64,000 nt of DNA, from the NCBI GenBank assembly GCA_947258405.1, contig CAMYIE010000009.1, positions 34,149 through 98,148 on the forward strand, read 5' to 3'. Position numbers and translations under genes: made by a program. Positions 46,393-55,049 of this stretch are shown here, piece after piece (positions within the stretch are counted from its first letter, which is position 1; each line of letters opens with the position of its first letter). Below the pieces are notes generated by a model. It was not told the origin of the DNA, did not search any database, and saw only the letters and a list, made by a program, of their open reading frames with translations. This DNA comes from an uncultured Eudoraea sp. Lineage in GTDB: Bacteria > Bacteroidota > Bacteroidia > Flavobacteriales > Flavobacteriaceae.

Positions 46393-46400
46393 TATATTTG
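46393..46400 (+). promoter_or_regulatory. -7 promoter element for the BatA-like operon
   Basis: TATATTTG, a perfect TAnnTTTG match, 17 nt before the ATG at 46418. Confidence 0.55.
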
Positions 46401-46417
46401 TCAAATCAAAGTTGTGA

Positions 46418-48337
46418 ATGCAGTTTAAATATCCGGAACTTCTTTGGGCCCTACTACTACTCCTTATCCCGGTCCTGGTTCATCTTTTTCAACTTCGAAA
46501 ATTTAAAAAGACAGCATTTACCAATGTCAGCCTTCTTAAAAAAGTCAGAGCTCAAACACGCAAAAGTCGTGCTCTGAAAAAATGGTTGCTCCTTTTTAGC
46601 CGAATACTGCTCCTTGCGGCACTGATATTCGCTTTTGCCCAGCCCTTCTGGGCTTCTGAATCAGCTCTTATAGAAAAGGATACCGTTATTTACTTAGACG
46701 ATTCTTTTAGTATGCAGGCCCGTTCAAAATCTTCAGATCTAATGCAGGCGGCGATTCAAGATCTGATCAGAGAGTTTCCCGCCAACCGTAATTTGAGCTT
46801 ATTTACAAATGAGCGTACTTTTGCACAGGTAACCCTGGAGGGTATTCAAAATGAGCTACTGGGCCTTAAGCACACTTTCCGCCAATTAAGTTTTCAGGAA
46901 GTGCTTATAAAAGCTAATTCTTTGTTTCACTCCAGACCGGGAAGCAAAAAAGAACTTTGGATTATTTCGGATTTCCAAGAATCTATGTACCAACTCAGGG
47001 ATTCAATACCCGATACCGATGTCCATTTGGTACATCTGCTACCCCAACCTATTTCCAATACCAGTATCGATTCGGTATACATAAGTACTACCACACCAAC
47101 CCAACTGGAATTAAAGGCTCTATTAAGCAGCAGTGGCGAATCGGAAAGTACTCCCATATCTATCTGGAATAAAGATCAGCTTATCGCCAAAACAGCAGCT
47201 AAATTTCTTGAAAACGGTAAGTCTGAAGTTGATTTTAGCCTTCCCAAGGATGCCGTAATTGATGGTAAAATACAACTCAATGATGGTGGACTTGCATATG
47301 ACAATCAATTGTATTTCAATATCAACTCAAAAAAGAAAATAAAGATCCTGGTCGTGGGAGATATCTCCGCCGGGTTTCTCAGACGGATATTTACTGACAA
47401 AGAATCTGAACTAACCATCTATACCCTCAACAATCTCAACTATACCTCTATTGATCAACAGAACCTTATTGTCCTGAATCAACTAGTGCGCATACCCAAT
47501 TCATTGCAAAACGCCCTGGCATCTTTTAAGGATAATGGAGGTAGCCTTGTAGTTATACCCAGTGACGCGGCAGACATGGAGAGCTACAACAGCTTACTCG
47601 GAGATAAGTTAGGAACATATTATTCCGAATTCATAGATACAGAACAGATGATTACTTCAATATCATTCGATCATCCACTCTATAAAGATGTTTTTGAAAA
47701 ATCGGTTAGCAACTTCCAATACCCCAGAGTCTCCGGCTATTATAAAATGAGAAGCCGGGCACCCTCTATTCTGAGATATCAAAATGGGGATCCGTTTTTA
47801 TCTGGTGGTGAAGGGTTGTACTTCTTTTCGGCACCTTTAGACCCAAATAATTCCAATTTCAGGAATTCACCACTTGTCGTTCCAAGTTTTTATAATATAG
47901 GCACTTTTAGCTTGAATCTTCCGTCACTTTATCATGCTTTGAGTTCAAGTACCCATATAGATATTCCAAAATCGCTGAAGAACGATGAAATAGCGAGGGT
48001 TGTTAAAGAAGATTACGAATTTATCCCACTGCAGCAGTCATATTCGAATAGAACCACACTCAATTTCGAAGAGTATCCATTGGAGGATGGCATTTTTGAT
48101 ATTGTTATACAAGACTCAACAATAAGCAAGATCAGTTTTAACTACCCAAGGGCCGAGAGCGATTTATCCTATGCCGATCTATCCAATGCGCCAGTTACCA
48201 GTATTAACGAGAATATTCCAGAGCTAGTTTCCAATATAGAAGACAAAAATAAACTGCAAGAGCTTTGGCAATGGTTTATTATTTTAGCATTGCTGTTTTT
48301 GCTATCAGAGGTTCTTATACAAAAATTCGTTAAATGA
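46418..48337 (+). CDS. BatA-domain membrane protein with VWA-type domain
   Basis: 639 residues. The N-terminal MQFKYPELLWALLLLLIPVL-HLFQLRKFK block is the BatA signature, with membrane helices at ~8-25 and ~58-78. The VWA MIDAS motif is D94-D-S-F-S (YLDDSFSM). A long periplasmic part and a C-terminal helix (WFIILALLFLLSEVLIQKF) follow. BatA-like proteins act in stress tolerance or as chaperone-linked assemblies in Bacteroidetes. The dihydroorotase-like gene overlaps by 4 nt (ATGA). Confidence 0.88.
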   Translation: MQFKYPELLWALLLLLIPVLVHLFQLRKFKKTAFTNVSLLKKVRAQTRKSRALKKWLLLFSRILLLAALIFAFAQPFWASESALIEKDTVIYLDDSFSMQARSKSSDLMQAAIQDLIREFPANRNLSLFTNERTFAQVTLEGIQNELLGLKHTFRQLSFQEVLIKANSLFHSRPGSKKELWIISDFQESMYQLRDSIPDTDVHLVHLLPQPISNTSIDSVYISTTTPTQLELKALLSSSGESESTPISIWNKDQLIAKTAAKFLENGKSEVDFSLPKDAVIDGKIQLNDGGLAYDNQLYFNINSKKKIKILVVGDISAGFLRRIFTDKESELTIYTLNNLNYTSIDQQNLIVLNQLVRIPNSLQNALASFKDNGGSLVVIPSDAADMESYNSLLGDKLGTYYSEFIDTEQMITSISFDHPLYKDVFEKSVSNFQYPRVSGYYKMRSRAPSILRYQNGDPFLSGGEGLYFFSAPLDPNNSNFRNSPLVVPSFYNIGTFSLNLPSLYHALSSSTHIDIPKSLKNDEIARVVKEDYEFIPLQQSYSNRTTLNFEEYPLEDGIFDIVIQDSTISKISFNYPRAESDLSYADLSNAPVTSINENIPELVSNIEDKNKLQELWQWFIILALLFLLSEVLIQKFVK

Positions 48338-49593
48338 ACGTACTCATAAAATCTGCCGTTGTGGTAGATCATACCAATAAAAAGCTCGATCAGAAGAAAA
48401 GGGATATTCTTATCAAGGGTGGAAAGATCGAGAAAATTGCGGCCAGTATTGAGAATGTAAGAGGAATCAAAATAGTAGAACAGCCTAATTTACATGTATC
48501 CGTTGGTTGGTTCGACAGTAGCGTGAGTTTTGGTGAACCCGGGTATGAGGAACGGGAAACAATAGCCAACGGATTGGCAGTTGCTGCATCGAGCGGATTT
48601 ACCGATATCGTGTTGAATTCCAATACCTATCCGGTACCCGACAGTAGTGGTGATATCGCCTTTCTGACCAATCGTTTTGAGGAAGGCCCTAGCCGTTTAT
48701 ACCCCCTTGGTGCTTTAACTATAAAGAGCGAAGGTAAAGAACTGGCGGAGCTCTACGACATGAAAAACACCGGTGCCGTAGGTTTTTACGATTTTAAAAA
48801 GCCTATGGAGAATGCAAATTTGCTTAAACTGGCCTTACAATACAGTCAGGTTTTTAATGGACTGATCTTATCATTTCCCATGGATCTTCAGATCGCAGGA
48901 GTTGGGATCGTTAATGAGGGTAAAATATCCACTGCTTTAGGATTGAAAGGAATTCCTGCACTGGCCGAAGAGCTGCAGATCGCAAGAGACCTTTTTATAC
49001 TGGAATATACGGGAGGTTCGCTTCACATTCCTACCATATCAACTGCCAGATCGGTCCAACTCATCGCAGAGGCGAAGAAAAAAGGACTCGATGTGAGCTG
49101 CAGCACGGCTATACACAACCTGTGGTTTACCGATGAAATACTGGAGGGGTTTGAAAGTAATACGAAAGTAATGCCACCCTTGCGAAATCATAAAGACCTG
49201 AAATCCTTAAGACGTGCTTTAAAAGACGGTATTATCGATTTTGTTACATCAGATCATACCCCATTGGATATAGAATTAAAGCGGGTCGAATTCGACAACG
49301 CTGCTTATGGCAGTATAGGACTGGAAACGGCTTTTGGGATTTTGAACCAGATTTATGATACCCCCACCACCATTGAGATCCTCACCAGGGGACGCCATCG
49401 GTTTGGGGTTCCTGAAACAGCAATATCGGAAGGTAAAACTGCAAATATTACCTTCTTCGATCCTGAGATTACAGCTGCCCCTGGCATGAAGGATATAAAA
49501 TCTACTTCCAAAAATAGCATCTTCCTCAATGAAATGCTGAAAGGAAAAATATATGGCGTATATGCTCATGGACATCTCAAATTAAATGATTAA
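48334..49593 (+). CDS. Dihydroorotase-like amidohydrolase missing key metal ligands (probable pseudoenzyme)
   Basis: 419 residues with the dihydroorotase fold. Where the catalytic HxH of D-x-H-x-H-x-R-E-P-G is expected, the sequence reads FDSSVSFGEPG, so both His become Ser63 and Ser65 and the Arg becomes Gly67. The ligand in HIST is Thr234 (LHIPTISTARS). Asp307 (TSDHTP) is retained. Catalysis as in PyrC is therefore unlikely. Non-catalytic homologues that stabilise aspartate transcarbamoylase are known in some bacteria; whether that applies here is unproven. It overlaps the VWA gene (ATGA) and the small membrane gene downstream. Confidence 0.85.
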   Translation: MNVLIKSAVVVDHTNKKLDQKKRDILIKGGKIEKIAASIENVRGIKIVEQPNLHVSVGWFDSSVSFGEPGYEERETIANGLAVAASSGFTDIVLNSNTYPVPDSSGDIAFLTNRFEEGPSRLYPLGALTIKSEGKELAELYDMKNTGAVGFYDFKKPMENANLLKLALQYSQVFNGLILSFPMDLQIAGVGIVNEGKISTALGLKGIPALAEELQIARDLFILEYTGGSLHIPTISTARSVQLIAEAKKKGLDVSCSTAIHNLWFTDEILEGFESNTKVMPPLRNHKDLKSLRRALKDGIIDFVTSDHTPLDIELKRVEFDNAAYGSIGLETAFGILNQIYDTPTTIEILTRGRHRFGVPETAISEGKTANITFFDPEITAAPGMKDIKSTSKNSIFLNEMLKGKIYGVYAHGHLKLND

Positions 49594-49924
49594 ACAAACC
49601 ATGACAGGCAAAACAGAAGGTAAATCGACCGCTATTATTGCATATCTCACCATGGTAGGTGCGTTAATCGCTATTACCATGAACCTTGAACCTAAACATG
49701 ATTTTGCACGTTTCCATACCCGTCAGGCTTTTGGTCTTCATCTTGTATTTTTAGGGTGTGCGATCTTCCTGAGTGTATCCTTCAATGAATATGCCTGGTA
49801 CGGATTATATATTTTTTACATCGTACTGTGGTTCTATGGATTTATAAGTGCACTTAATAACACCAAAAAACCGGTGCCCTTGCTGGGTGAATATTTTCAA
49901 AAATGGTTTACTTTTATCCAGTGA
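49586..49924 (+). CDS. DUF4870-like small membrane protein
   Basis: 112 residues with three hydrophobic helices. KSTAIIAYLTMVGALIAITM, then KHDFARFHTRQAFGLHLVFL is the pattern of small Bacteroidetes membrane proteins of the DUF4870 type. Overlaps the dihydroorotase-like gene by 8 nt; an ATG at 49601 is an alternative start. Function unknown. Third gene of the VWA operon. Confidence 0.75.
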   Translation: MIKQTMTGKTEGKSTAIIAYLTMVGALIAITMNLEPKHDFARFHTRQAFGLHLVFLGCAIFLSVSFNEYAWYGLYIFYIVLWFYGFISALNNTKKPVPLLGEYFQKWFTFIQ

Positions 49925-50033
49925 TTGCGCAATTGGTTTTTATCCTGCTGTGATTCATATTAGGATGGGACCTGATAATACAGAGTATCTCGACTCAAAA
50001 CCAAGACCTGCTTAACGAATTACGACCAACCTT

Positions 50034-50693
50034 ATGGATACCAAAGACTTATCGCTTTATCACCTGATACGACCTCCTGCCCTAGGTCAGCAGAAACCAC
50101 CGGTCTTATTTCTGTTTCACGGTTATGGAAGCGACGAGCAAGACCTGTTCTCCTTTGCCTCAGAATTACCTGATGATTTATTTATTATTTCCGTTCGAGC
50201 ACCATTTGCCCTGCAACCATTCGGATATTGCTGGTATAGAATAAACTTCGGGGCCAATTTTGGTAAATGGAGTGATGTTGATCAGGCCGGGAAATCCCGG
50301 GATTTGATCCTTAATTTTATTGATGAGGCTATTAAGGCATATGATCTGGACCCGGAACGGGTAAGTCTGCTCGGCTTCAGTCAGGGTACCGTTTTGAGTT
50401 ATGCAGTAGCTTTGTCCTGCCCGGAAAAAATCACTAATGTGGTAGCACTTAGTGGTTATATCGATGAAAATTTACTGATGGAGGACTATGTGAAAAAAGA
50501 TCATGACCATCTGCATATCTATAGCTCCCATGGGCAGGTAGATCAGGTTATCCCTCCCTCCTGGGCTCAAAAGATCCCAGAATTTCTCGAAAACTTAGGG
50601 ATTGACTTTATCTATCAGGAATTTCCAACAGGTCATGGAGTTTCTCCTCAAAACTTTTATTCCTTCAATAAATGGCTGGAGGAACACTCTTAA
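50034..50693 (+). CDS. Alpha/beta-hydrolase, phospholipase/carboxylesterase type
   Basis: 219 residues. Oxyanion region LFLFHGYGSDEQDLF; triad Ser116 (LLGFSQGTV), Asp170 (HGQVDQVIP), His201 (PTGHGVSP). Belongs to the acyl-protein thioesterase/carboxylesterase group that cleaves short esters. No signal peptide, so cytoplasmic. It begins 109 nt after the VWA operon and its stop overlaps the convergent gene's stop by 4 nt. Confidence 0.9.
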   Translation: MDTKDLSLYHLIRPPALGQQKPPVLFLFHGYGSDEQDLFSFASELPDDLFIISVRAPFALQPFGYCWYRINFGANFGKWSDVDQAGKSRDLILNFIDEAIKAYDLDPERVSLLGFSQGTVLSYAVALSCPEKITNVVALSGYIDENLLMEDYVKKDHDHLHIYSSHGQVDQVIPPSWAQKIPEFLENLGIDFIYQEFPTGHGVSPQNFYSFNKWLEEHS

Positions 50694-51184
50694 TTACTCC
50701 TGGTATACAAAAGATGGTCCATAAGCGTGAAATCAACGGCCAGATCATCTTTTAGTTCATACCTGATCAGGAGTTCTCCCCAAAATTTACCATCGGAAAA
50801 ATCTGCAATTAGCCAGCGGTGATTGAGCAATTTTATTTTATTGATCTTGAAATAATTCTCCATACCCTCATAGGGCACAAGAGGATTGTCACCTTTTTTC
50901 TCATTGGTTTCCAGTAGTTTGTCGCTAATATACCGGGAGGGATCAGACAGATCAAGATGATCGTAATACGCCAGGGCATCATCGTTATTCTCAAGCGAAA
51001 AATACTGCATATCAAGATTATTTAGCCTGACTTCCTGTAGTGTATCCTGAATTTTATCGATTCTCGATTCGAGCCCGACAAGCTTTGCCTGGCTATTTTT
51101 CTGAAAATTGTTCCCACTAACCGCCAGGTAAAGAGCGATAAGTGCCGAAAAGATAAATAGGTATAAGTAAATATTTCGTTTCAT
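50690..51184 (-). CDS. Membrane-anchored hypothetical protein
   Basis: 164 residues with one N-terminal helix (MKRNIYLYLFIFSALIALYL), a coiled-coil-like stretch (LVGLESRIDKIQDTLQEVRL) and a C-terminal alpha/beta part (WLIADFSDGKFWGELLIRYE). I recall such proteins in flavobacteria as uncharacterised. The anchored C-terminus should face the periplasm. Tail-to-tail with the esterase gene. Confidence 0.68.
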   Translation of the reverse strand: MKRNIYLYLFIFSALIALYLAVSGNNFQKNSQAKLVGLESRIDKIQDTLQEVRLNNLDMQYFSLENNDDALAYYDHLDLSDPSRYISDKLLETNEKKGDNPLVPYEGMENYFKINKIKLLNHRWLIADFSDGKFWGELLIRYELKDDLAVDFTLMDHLLYTRSN

Positions 51185-51280
51185 GGGATTTTAATTGATT
51201 TGAAGACTTAAACCGATTATTGGATAATTTAGTATTGATAGACAGTGGTATTGCCACATCTGATCCAATGTCTTGGTCCG

Positions 51281-52048
51281 TCAGGCTACTGAGACTACCA
51301 GATTATCATAGGCCAAATGTACGTTTTTCGGAAGACTCTTTTCCACCGCTTCATGGTATCCCAGATAATGACTTATATGTGTGAGATAGGTTATTTCAGG
51401 GTTCACTTTTTCAATGAATTCCAGCGCTTCTTCCAGATTAAAATGAGAATGATGTGGATCTACTCTCAAAGCATTGATAGTTAATATTTTAATTCCTTTT
51501 ATCTTATCTATCTCTTTATTAGTAATTGTCTTTACATCAGTCAGATAAACAAAGTTTTCTATTCTATAACCGAATACTTGCAGCCGATTGTGATAGGCCT
51601 CAACCGGTATCGCCTTTTTATCTCCCAATGTGAAGGATTCATCGTTGAATACTTCATTGACCTGCACTGCTGGTGCGCCAGGATACCGATTATTGTCAGC
51701 AAAAATATAGTCGAATCTTCTTTTAAGGTTATCAATAACCCGTTTGTGAGCATAGATGGGGATATCACCCTGCCGGAAAAAATAAGGTCTTATATCATCT
51801 ATTCCTGCGGTATGATCGGAATGTTCGTGAGTGAATAGTATGCCATCTAAGCGATCTACAGAATGGGCAAGCATTTGCTGGCGGAAATCGGGTCCGCAAT
51901 CTATCACATAGTTATAATCTTTCCAGGAAATCAGTACAGATACTCGAAGTCTTTTATCCCTGGGATCGCTGCTATGACACACCGGATGGCTGCTCCCGAT
52001 CACAGGGATACCCTGAGATGTACCGGTACCCAAAAATGTAATTTTCAA
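51281..52048 (-). CDS. MBL-fold metallo-hydrolase, PhnP/RNase Z-like
   Basis: 255 residues. Metal motif HEHSDH at 74-79 (LFTHEHSDHTAGID), opening FLGTGTSQGIPVIG, later VEAYH and LTHISHYLGYHE. The GTGTSQGIP start is that of PhnP-like phosphodiesterases, which split cyclic ribose phosphates or related esters. It diverges from the 52137 gene with 88 nt between. Confidence 0.9.
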   Translation of the reverse strand: MKITFLGTGTSQGIPVIGSSHPVCHSSDPRDKRLRVSVLISWKDYNYVIDCGPDFRQQMLAHSVDRLDGILFTHEHSDHTAGIDDIRPYFFRQGDIPIYAHKRVIDNLKRRFDYIFADNNRYPGAPAVQVNEVFNDESFTLGDKKAIPVEAYHNRLQVFGYRIENFVYLTDVKTITNKEIDKIKGIKILTINALRVDPHHSHFNLEEALEFIEKVNPEITYLTHISHYLGYHEAVEKSLPKNVHLAYDNLVVSVA

Positions 52049-52108
52049 CCCCTCATCTATTTAAATCAAATTTATAACTTATTTATTTAATAGATTTCTT
52101 AATAATCT

Positions 52109-52116
52109 TAACTTTG
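52109..52116 (+). promoter_or_regulatory. -7 promoter element for the 52137 gene
   Basis: TAACTTTG matches TAnnTTTG and ends 20 nt before the ATG at 52137. Confidence 0.5.
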
Positions 52117-52136
52117 TGCCTACAAGTAGCTAATTA

Positions 52137-53603
52137 ATGGCCTCTGTACTCAACAAGGAATCTGCATTTGAGAATATCCCTTCCCTAAAGGCTAAAGCCC
52201 TCAGGATAAATCTGAACCCAGATATTTATGGAACTTTTGCCGAAATAGGCGCTGGGCAGGAAACGGCACGGCACTTTTTTCGATCAGGGGGTGCCTCGGG
52301 AACGATAGCCAAGGCTATGAGTGCTTACGACAAATCTTTTAGTGATGCCGTTTACGGACCTGAAGTAGGCAATCGTTATGTAACTCAAAGTCGGCTAAAG
52401 CGGATGCTGGAGCATGAGATGAACCTGATGGTTCAACGTATTGACAGGAAGGAACATCCAGACCGACTTTTCTTCACCTATGCCAATACCGTTGCCACAA
52501 TTGATTTTTCGAAGCGTTATAAAGGTCATGGATGGGTAGGAATCCGATTCCAGTTAGATCCTCAGCAGGAGGAGTTCGACGAGATCATCCTCCACGTGCG
52601 TTTTAAACAGAACGAAGCCAGACTTCAACAGGAAACACTTGGAATTGTTGGGGTGAACCTGTTATATGGCGCTTTCTATAAATACAACAAACCACGAAAA
52701 CTTCTGAAATATCTGTACGATCATATAGATCGGGATACCATCGAGGTAGATATGGTTAATTTCTCAGGGCCTAATTTCAAGGATGTAGATAACCGCCTTA
52801 TGAGCCTGCAGCTCATCAGGAACGATATGACCGATGCCGTAATGTTTGGGCCTGATGGCAACAACCTCCTTCCTGCAGCTGCACTCTATAAAAAGAATAT
52901 TCTGGCACTTAGGGGAAGTTTCAGGCCGGTGACCAAGGTAAATATGGACATGCTTGAGAAATCCTATGAGATCTTCATCAGAGACCCCAGCGTAGATGAA
53001 GATAACGCCATGGTGATTTTTGAGATTACTCTGGCAAACCTCAGGGCCTCCGGAGAAATAGATGAAAGGGATTTTATGGCCCGGGCTGAACTACTATGTA
53101 GTCTTGGGCATACCGTAATGATCTCCAAATTCCAGGAGTATTTTAAACTGGTTGAATATTTTAACAATTACACCAAGGCCAAAATCGCCCTGACCATGGG
53201 TGTCAACAACCTGGTAGATGTTTTTGATGAAAAATATTACCGCCATCTGAGTGGTGGTATTCTCGAAGCCTTTGGCAAGCTCTTTTTTAAAGACCTTATT
53301 GTCTATCTCTATCCCATGAAGAATACCGAAACCGGCCAGGTGATGACCAGCAATAATATTAAAGTTCATCCTAGAATGAAAGAACTCTACAAGTTCTTTA
53401 AGTATAATGGCAAGGTGATGGATATTATTGATTACGATCCGGAGATCATGCATATTTTTTCACGGGATGTTTTGAAAAAGATACAAAATGGCGAAAACGG
53501 ATGGGAGGAAATGCTGCCTGAAGGAATCGCTGAAATAATCATGGAAGATAACCTTTTCACCAGTAAGGAGGAAAAGGTGCAAAAACAGCAATTATCTTCC
53601 TGA
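52137..53603 (+). CDS. Widespread conserved protein of unknown function
   Basis: 488 residues, cytoplasmic. Signatures: PDIYGTFAEIGAGQETARHF, FRSGGASGTIAKAMSAYDKS, FFTYANTVATIDFSKRYKGH, and MTDAVMFGPDGNNLLPAAAL. I recall this family in many bacteria, where automatic names include TonB-dependent receptor and nicotinate-nucleotide adenylyltransferase; neither fits, since there is no barrel, signal peptide or nucleotidyltransferase motif. The strict conservation suggests an enzyme or a core cellular role. Strong terminator downstream. Confidence 0.85.
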   Translation: MASVLNKESAFENIPSLKAKALRINLNPDIYGTFAEIGAGQETARHFFRSGGASGTIAKAMSAYDKSFSDAVYGPEVGNRYVTQSRLKRMLEHEMNLMVQRIDRKEHPDRLFFTYANTVATIDFSKRYKGHGWVGIRFQLDPQQEEFDEIILHVRFKQNEARLQQETLGIVGVNLLYGAFYKYNKPRKLLKYLYDHIDRDTIEVDMVNFSGPNFKDVDNRLMSLQLIRNDMTDAVMFGPDGNNLLPAAALYKKNILALRGSFRPVTKVNMDMLEKSYEIFIRDPSVDEDNAMVIFEITLANLRASGEIDERDFMARAELLCSLGHTVMISKFQEYFKLVEYFNNYTKAKIALTMGVNNLVDVFDEKYYRHLSGGILEAFGKLFFKDLIVYLYPMKNTETGQVMTSNNIKVHPRMKELYKFFKYNGKVMDIIDYDPEIMHIFSRDVLKKIQNGENGWEEMLPEGIAEIIMEDNLFTSKEEKVQKQQLSS

Positions 53604-53620
53604 ACACTTAAAATCTATTA

Positions 53621-53654
53621 AAAAGCCCATTCATTCCGAATGGGCTTTTTTATT
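53621..53654. terminator. Bidirectional terminator between two convergent genes
   Basis: Stem AAAAGCCCATTC / GAATGGGCTTTT (12 bp, loop ATTCC), with T-tracts on both strands, between the 52137 gene and bcp. Confidence 0.92.
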
Positions 53655-53658
53655 TCCA

Positions 53659-54108
53659 TCAGAGGATCTGAGCGGCGTGGTCTTTAGTTTTTACCTTGTC
53701 TATAACAGTTGTTATTACGCCCTTCTCATCTATAATAAACGTTTTTCTATGGATACCATCGTATTCCCTGCCCATAAATTTCTTCGGTCCCCAGACCCCG
53801 AAGCCATCGATCAGCTGACGGTCTTCATCTGCAATAAGGGCGAAAGGAAATTCGTATTTGTTTTTAAAATTAGCTTGTCTTTTTTCAGAATCCGCACTAA
53901 CACCCAGAAGTTCATATCCGGCTTGTTGGAGCTCCGAATAGTGATCTCTTAGATTGCATGCTTCTGCAGTACAGCCCGGGGTACTGGCTTTTGGGTAGAA
54001 AAATACTACCAATTTTTTTCCTTCAAAATCGGATAAGCTTACCGTATTCCCATCCTGATCTTTAGCGCTGAAATTCGGTGCCTTGTCCCCTTCTTTTAAT
54101 GTTTTCAT
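53659..54108 (-). CDS. bcp: Thioredoxin-dependent thiol peroxidase (Bcp/PrxQ)
   Basis: 149 residues from the ATG at 54108; a TTG 6 nt upstream is less likely. Peroxidatic Cys46 in FYPKASTPGCTAEAC and resolving Cys51 give the classic PrxQ pair. It reduces H2O2 and organic peroxides with thioredoxin. Divergent from nth with a 49-nt gap holding a TAnnTTTG element. Confidence 0.95.
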   Translation of the reverse strand: MKTLKEGDKAPNFSAKDQDGNTVSLSDFEGKKLVVFFYPKASTPGCTAEACNLRDHYSELQQAGYELLGVSADSEKRQANFKNKYEFPFALIADEDRQLIDGFGVWGPKKFMGREYDGIHRKTFIIDEKGVITTVIDKVKTKDHAAQIL

Positions 54109-54144
54109 AGTCAATTTTTAGTTAAATTCGCGTTCAATTTTGTT

Positions 54145-54152
54145 CAAAAATA
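54145..54152 (-). promoter_or_regulatory. -7 promoter element for bcp
   Basis: TATTTTTG on the reverse strand, a TAnnTTTG match ending 36 nt before the bcp start. The nth gene starts 6 nt away on the other strand. Confidence 0.45.
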
Positions 54153-54157
54153 ACAAA

Positions 54158-54817
54158 ATGACCAAAGCCGAAAAAGCAAAATTTATCATTGATACCCTGG
54201 AAGAACTTTATCCCGAGGTTCCCATTCCACTTGAGCATCAAGACCCCTATACATTATTGATTGCCGTTCTGTTATCGGCCCAGAGTACGGATGTAAGGGT
54301 GAATCAGATCACGCCATTACTCTTTCAAAAGGCAGAAACGCCATTTGAAATGGTTAAGCTCAGCGTAGAGCAGATCCGGGAAATCATTAAACCCGTTGGA
54401 TTATCCCCATCAAAATCTAAAGCTATTTGGGGTCTATCGCAGATACTCATCGATAAATACCGGGGAGTAGTGCCTCAGGAATTGGACTTGCTGGAAGAAT
54501 TGCCCGGGGTAGGACATAAAACAGCAAGTGTTGTTGTTTCCCAGGCCTTTGGCATTCCTGCATTTCCGGTAGATACTCATATACACCGTCTTATGTATCG
54601 ATGGGGTCTAAGCAATGGTAAAAATGTGGTGCAAACCGAGAAAGACGCCAGGAGATTGTTTCCTATGGAGCACTGGAATAAACTGCATCTGCAGATTATC
54701 TGGTACGGCCGACAGTATAGTCAGGCCAGAGGTTGGAATTTAGAACGGGATATTATTACAAAAACTGTGGGTAGAAAGACGGTTATTCGGGAGTATTACA
54801 AAAAAAAGACCCGCTAA
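54158..54817 (+). CDS. nth: Endonuclease III-like DNA glycosylase lacking the iron-sulfur cluster
   Basis: 219 residues from the ATG at 54158 (a TTG at 54140 also opens the frame). Helix-hairpin-helix LPGVGHKTA with catalytic Lys121 and the Asp139 of FPVDTHIHR identify the HhH-GPD family; it should excise oxidised pyrimidines and nick the DNA. The usual C-terminal C-x6-C-x2-C-x5-C site for [4Fe-4S] is replaced by YGRQYSQARGWNLERDIITK. I find no cysteine in the whole protein. Its stop codon lies inside the downstream hairpin. Confidence 0.92.
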   Translation: MTKAEKAKFIIDTLEELYPEVPIPLEHQDPYTLLIAVLLSAQSTDVRVNQITPLLFQKAETPFEMVKLSVEQIREIIKPVGLSPSKSKAIWGLSQILIDKYRGVVPQELDLLEELPGVGHKTASVVVSQAFGIPAFPVDTHIHRLMYRWGLSNGKNVVQTEKDARRLFPMEHWNKLHLQIIWYGRQYSQARGWNLERDIITKTVGRKTVIREYYKKKTR

Positions 54818-54830
54818 AAGCGGGTCTGTA
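54800..54830 (-). terminator. Terminator of the first sigma-factor operon, overlapping the nth stop codon
   Basis: GACCCGCT-AAA-AGCGGGTC (54808-54826) is a perfect 8-bp hairpin. On the reverse strand it is followed by eight T (54800-54807 in plus-strand A), so it best fits reverse transcripts from the sigma unit. It may also slow nth transcription. The nth stop TAA is within it. Confidence 0.85.
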
Positions 54831-54836
54831 ATTTTC

Positions 54837-54980
54837 TTAGTTCAAATTTGTTTCAAATTTGAGATCCCCATAATTTACGCAGTGAAAAGATCTTGAAAAA
54901 TCCATTAGAAACTTAATCGTTTCAGGCCTAGCCTTAAGAGATCTTCGAACACTTTTTTCTTTAGAGTAAATTTTTTCCAT
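54837..54980 (-). CDS. 47-aa small protein downstream of the first ECF sigma factor
   Basis: ATG at 54980, TAA at 54837-54839. The product starts MEKIYSKEKSVRRSLKARPE, is basic in the first half and ends FETNLN. It aligns without gaps over its full 47 codons with the small ORF at 55969-56112 (about 14 identical positions, including P19, F24-L25, S29, S31, V35 and FE-x-NLN). It lies 69 nt after the sigma-factor stop and 7 nt before the terminator hairpin. The duplicated layout is strong evidence that it is a real gene. Role unknown; a sigma-specific partner is one possibility. Confidence 0.7.
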   Translation of the reverse strand: MEKIYSKEKSVRRSLKARPETIKFLMDFSRSFHCVNYGDLKFETNLN

Positions 54981-55049
54981 ATGATTATAGTATCGTTATG
55001 TTAAGATAACGTCACTAATATGGAAATATTGCTTGGTTATTTGAACGAA

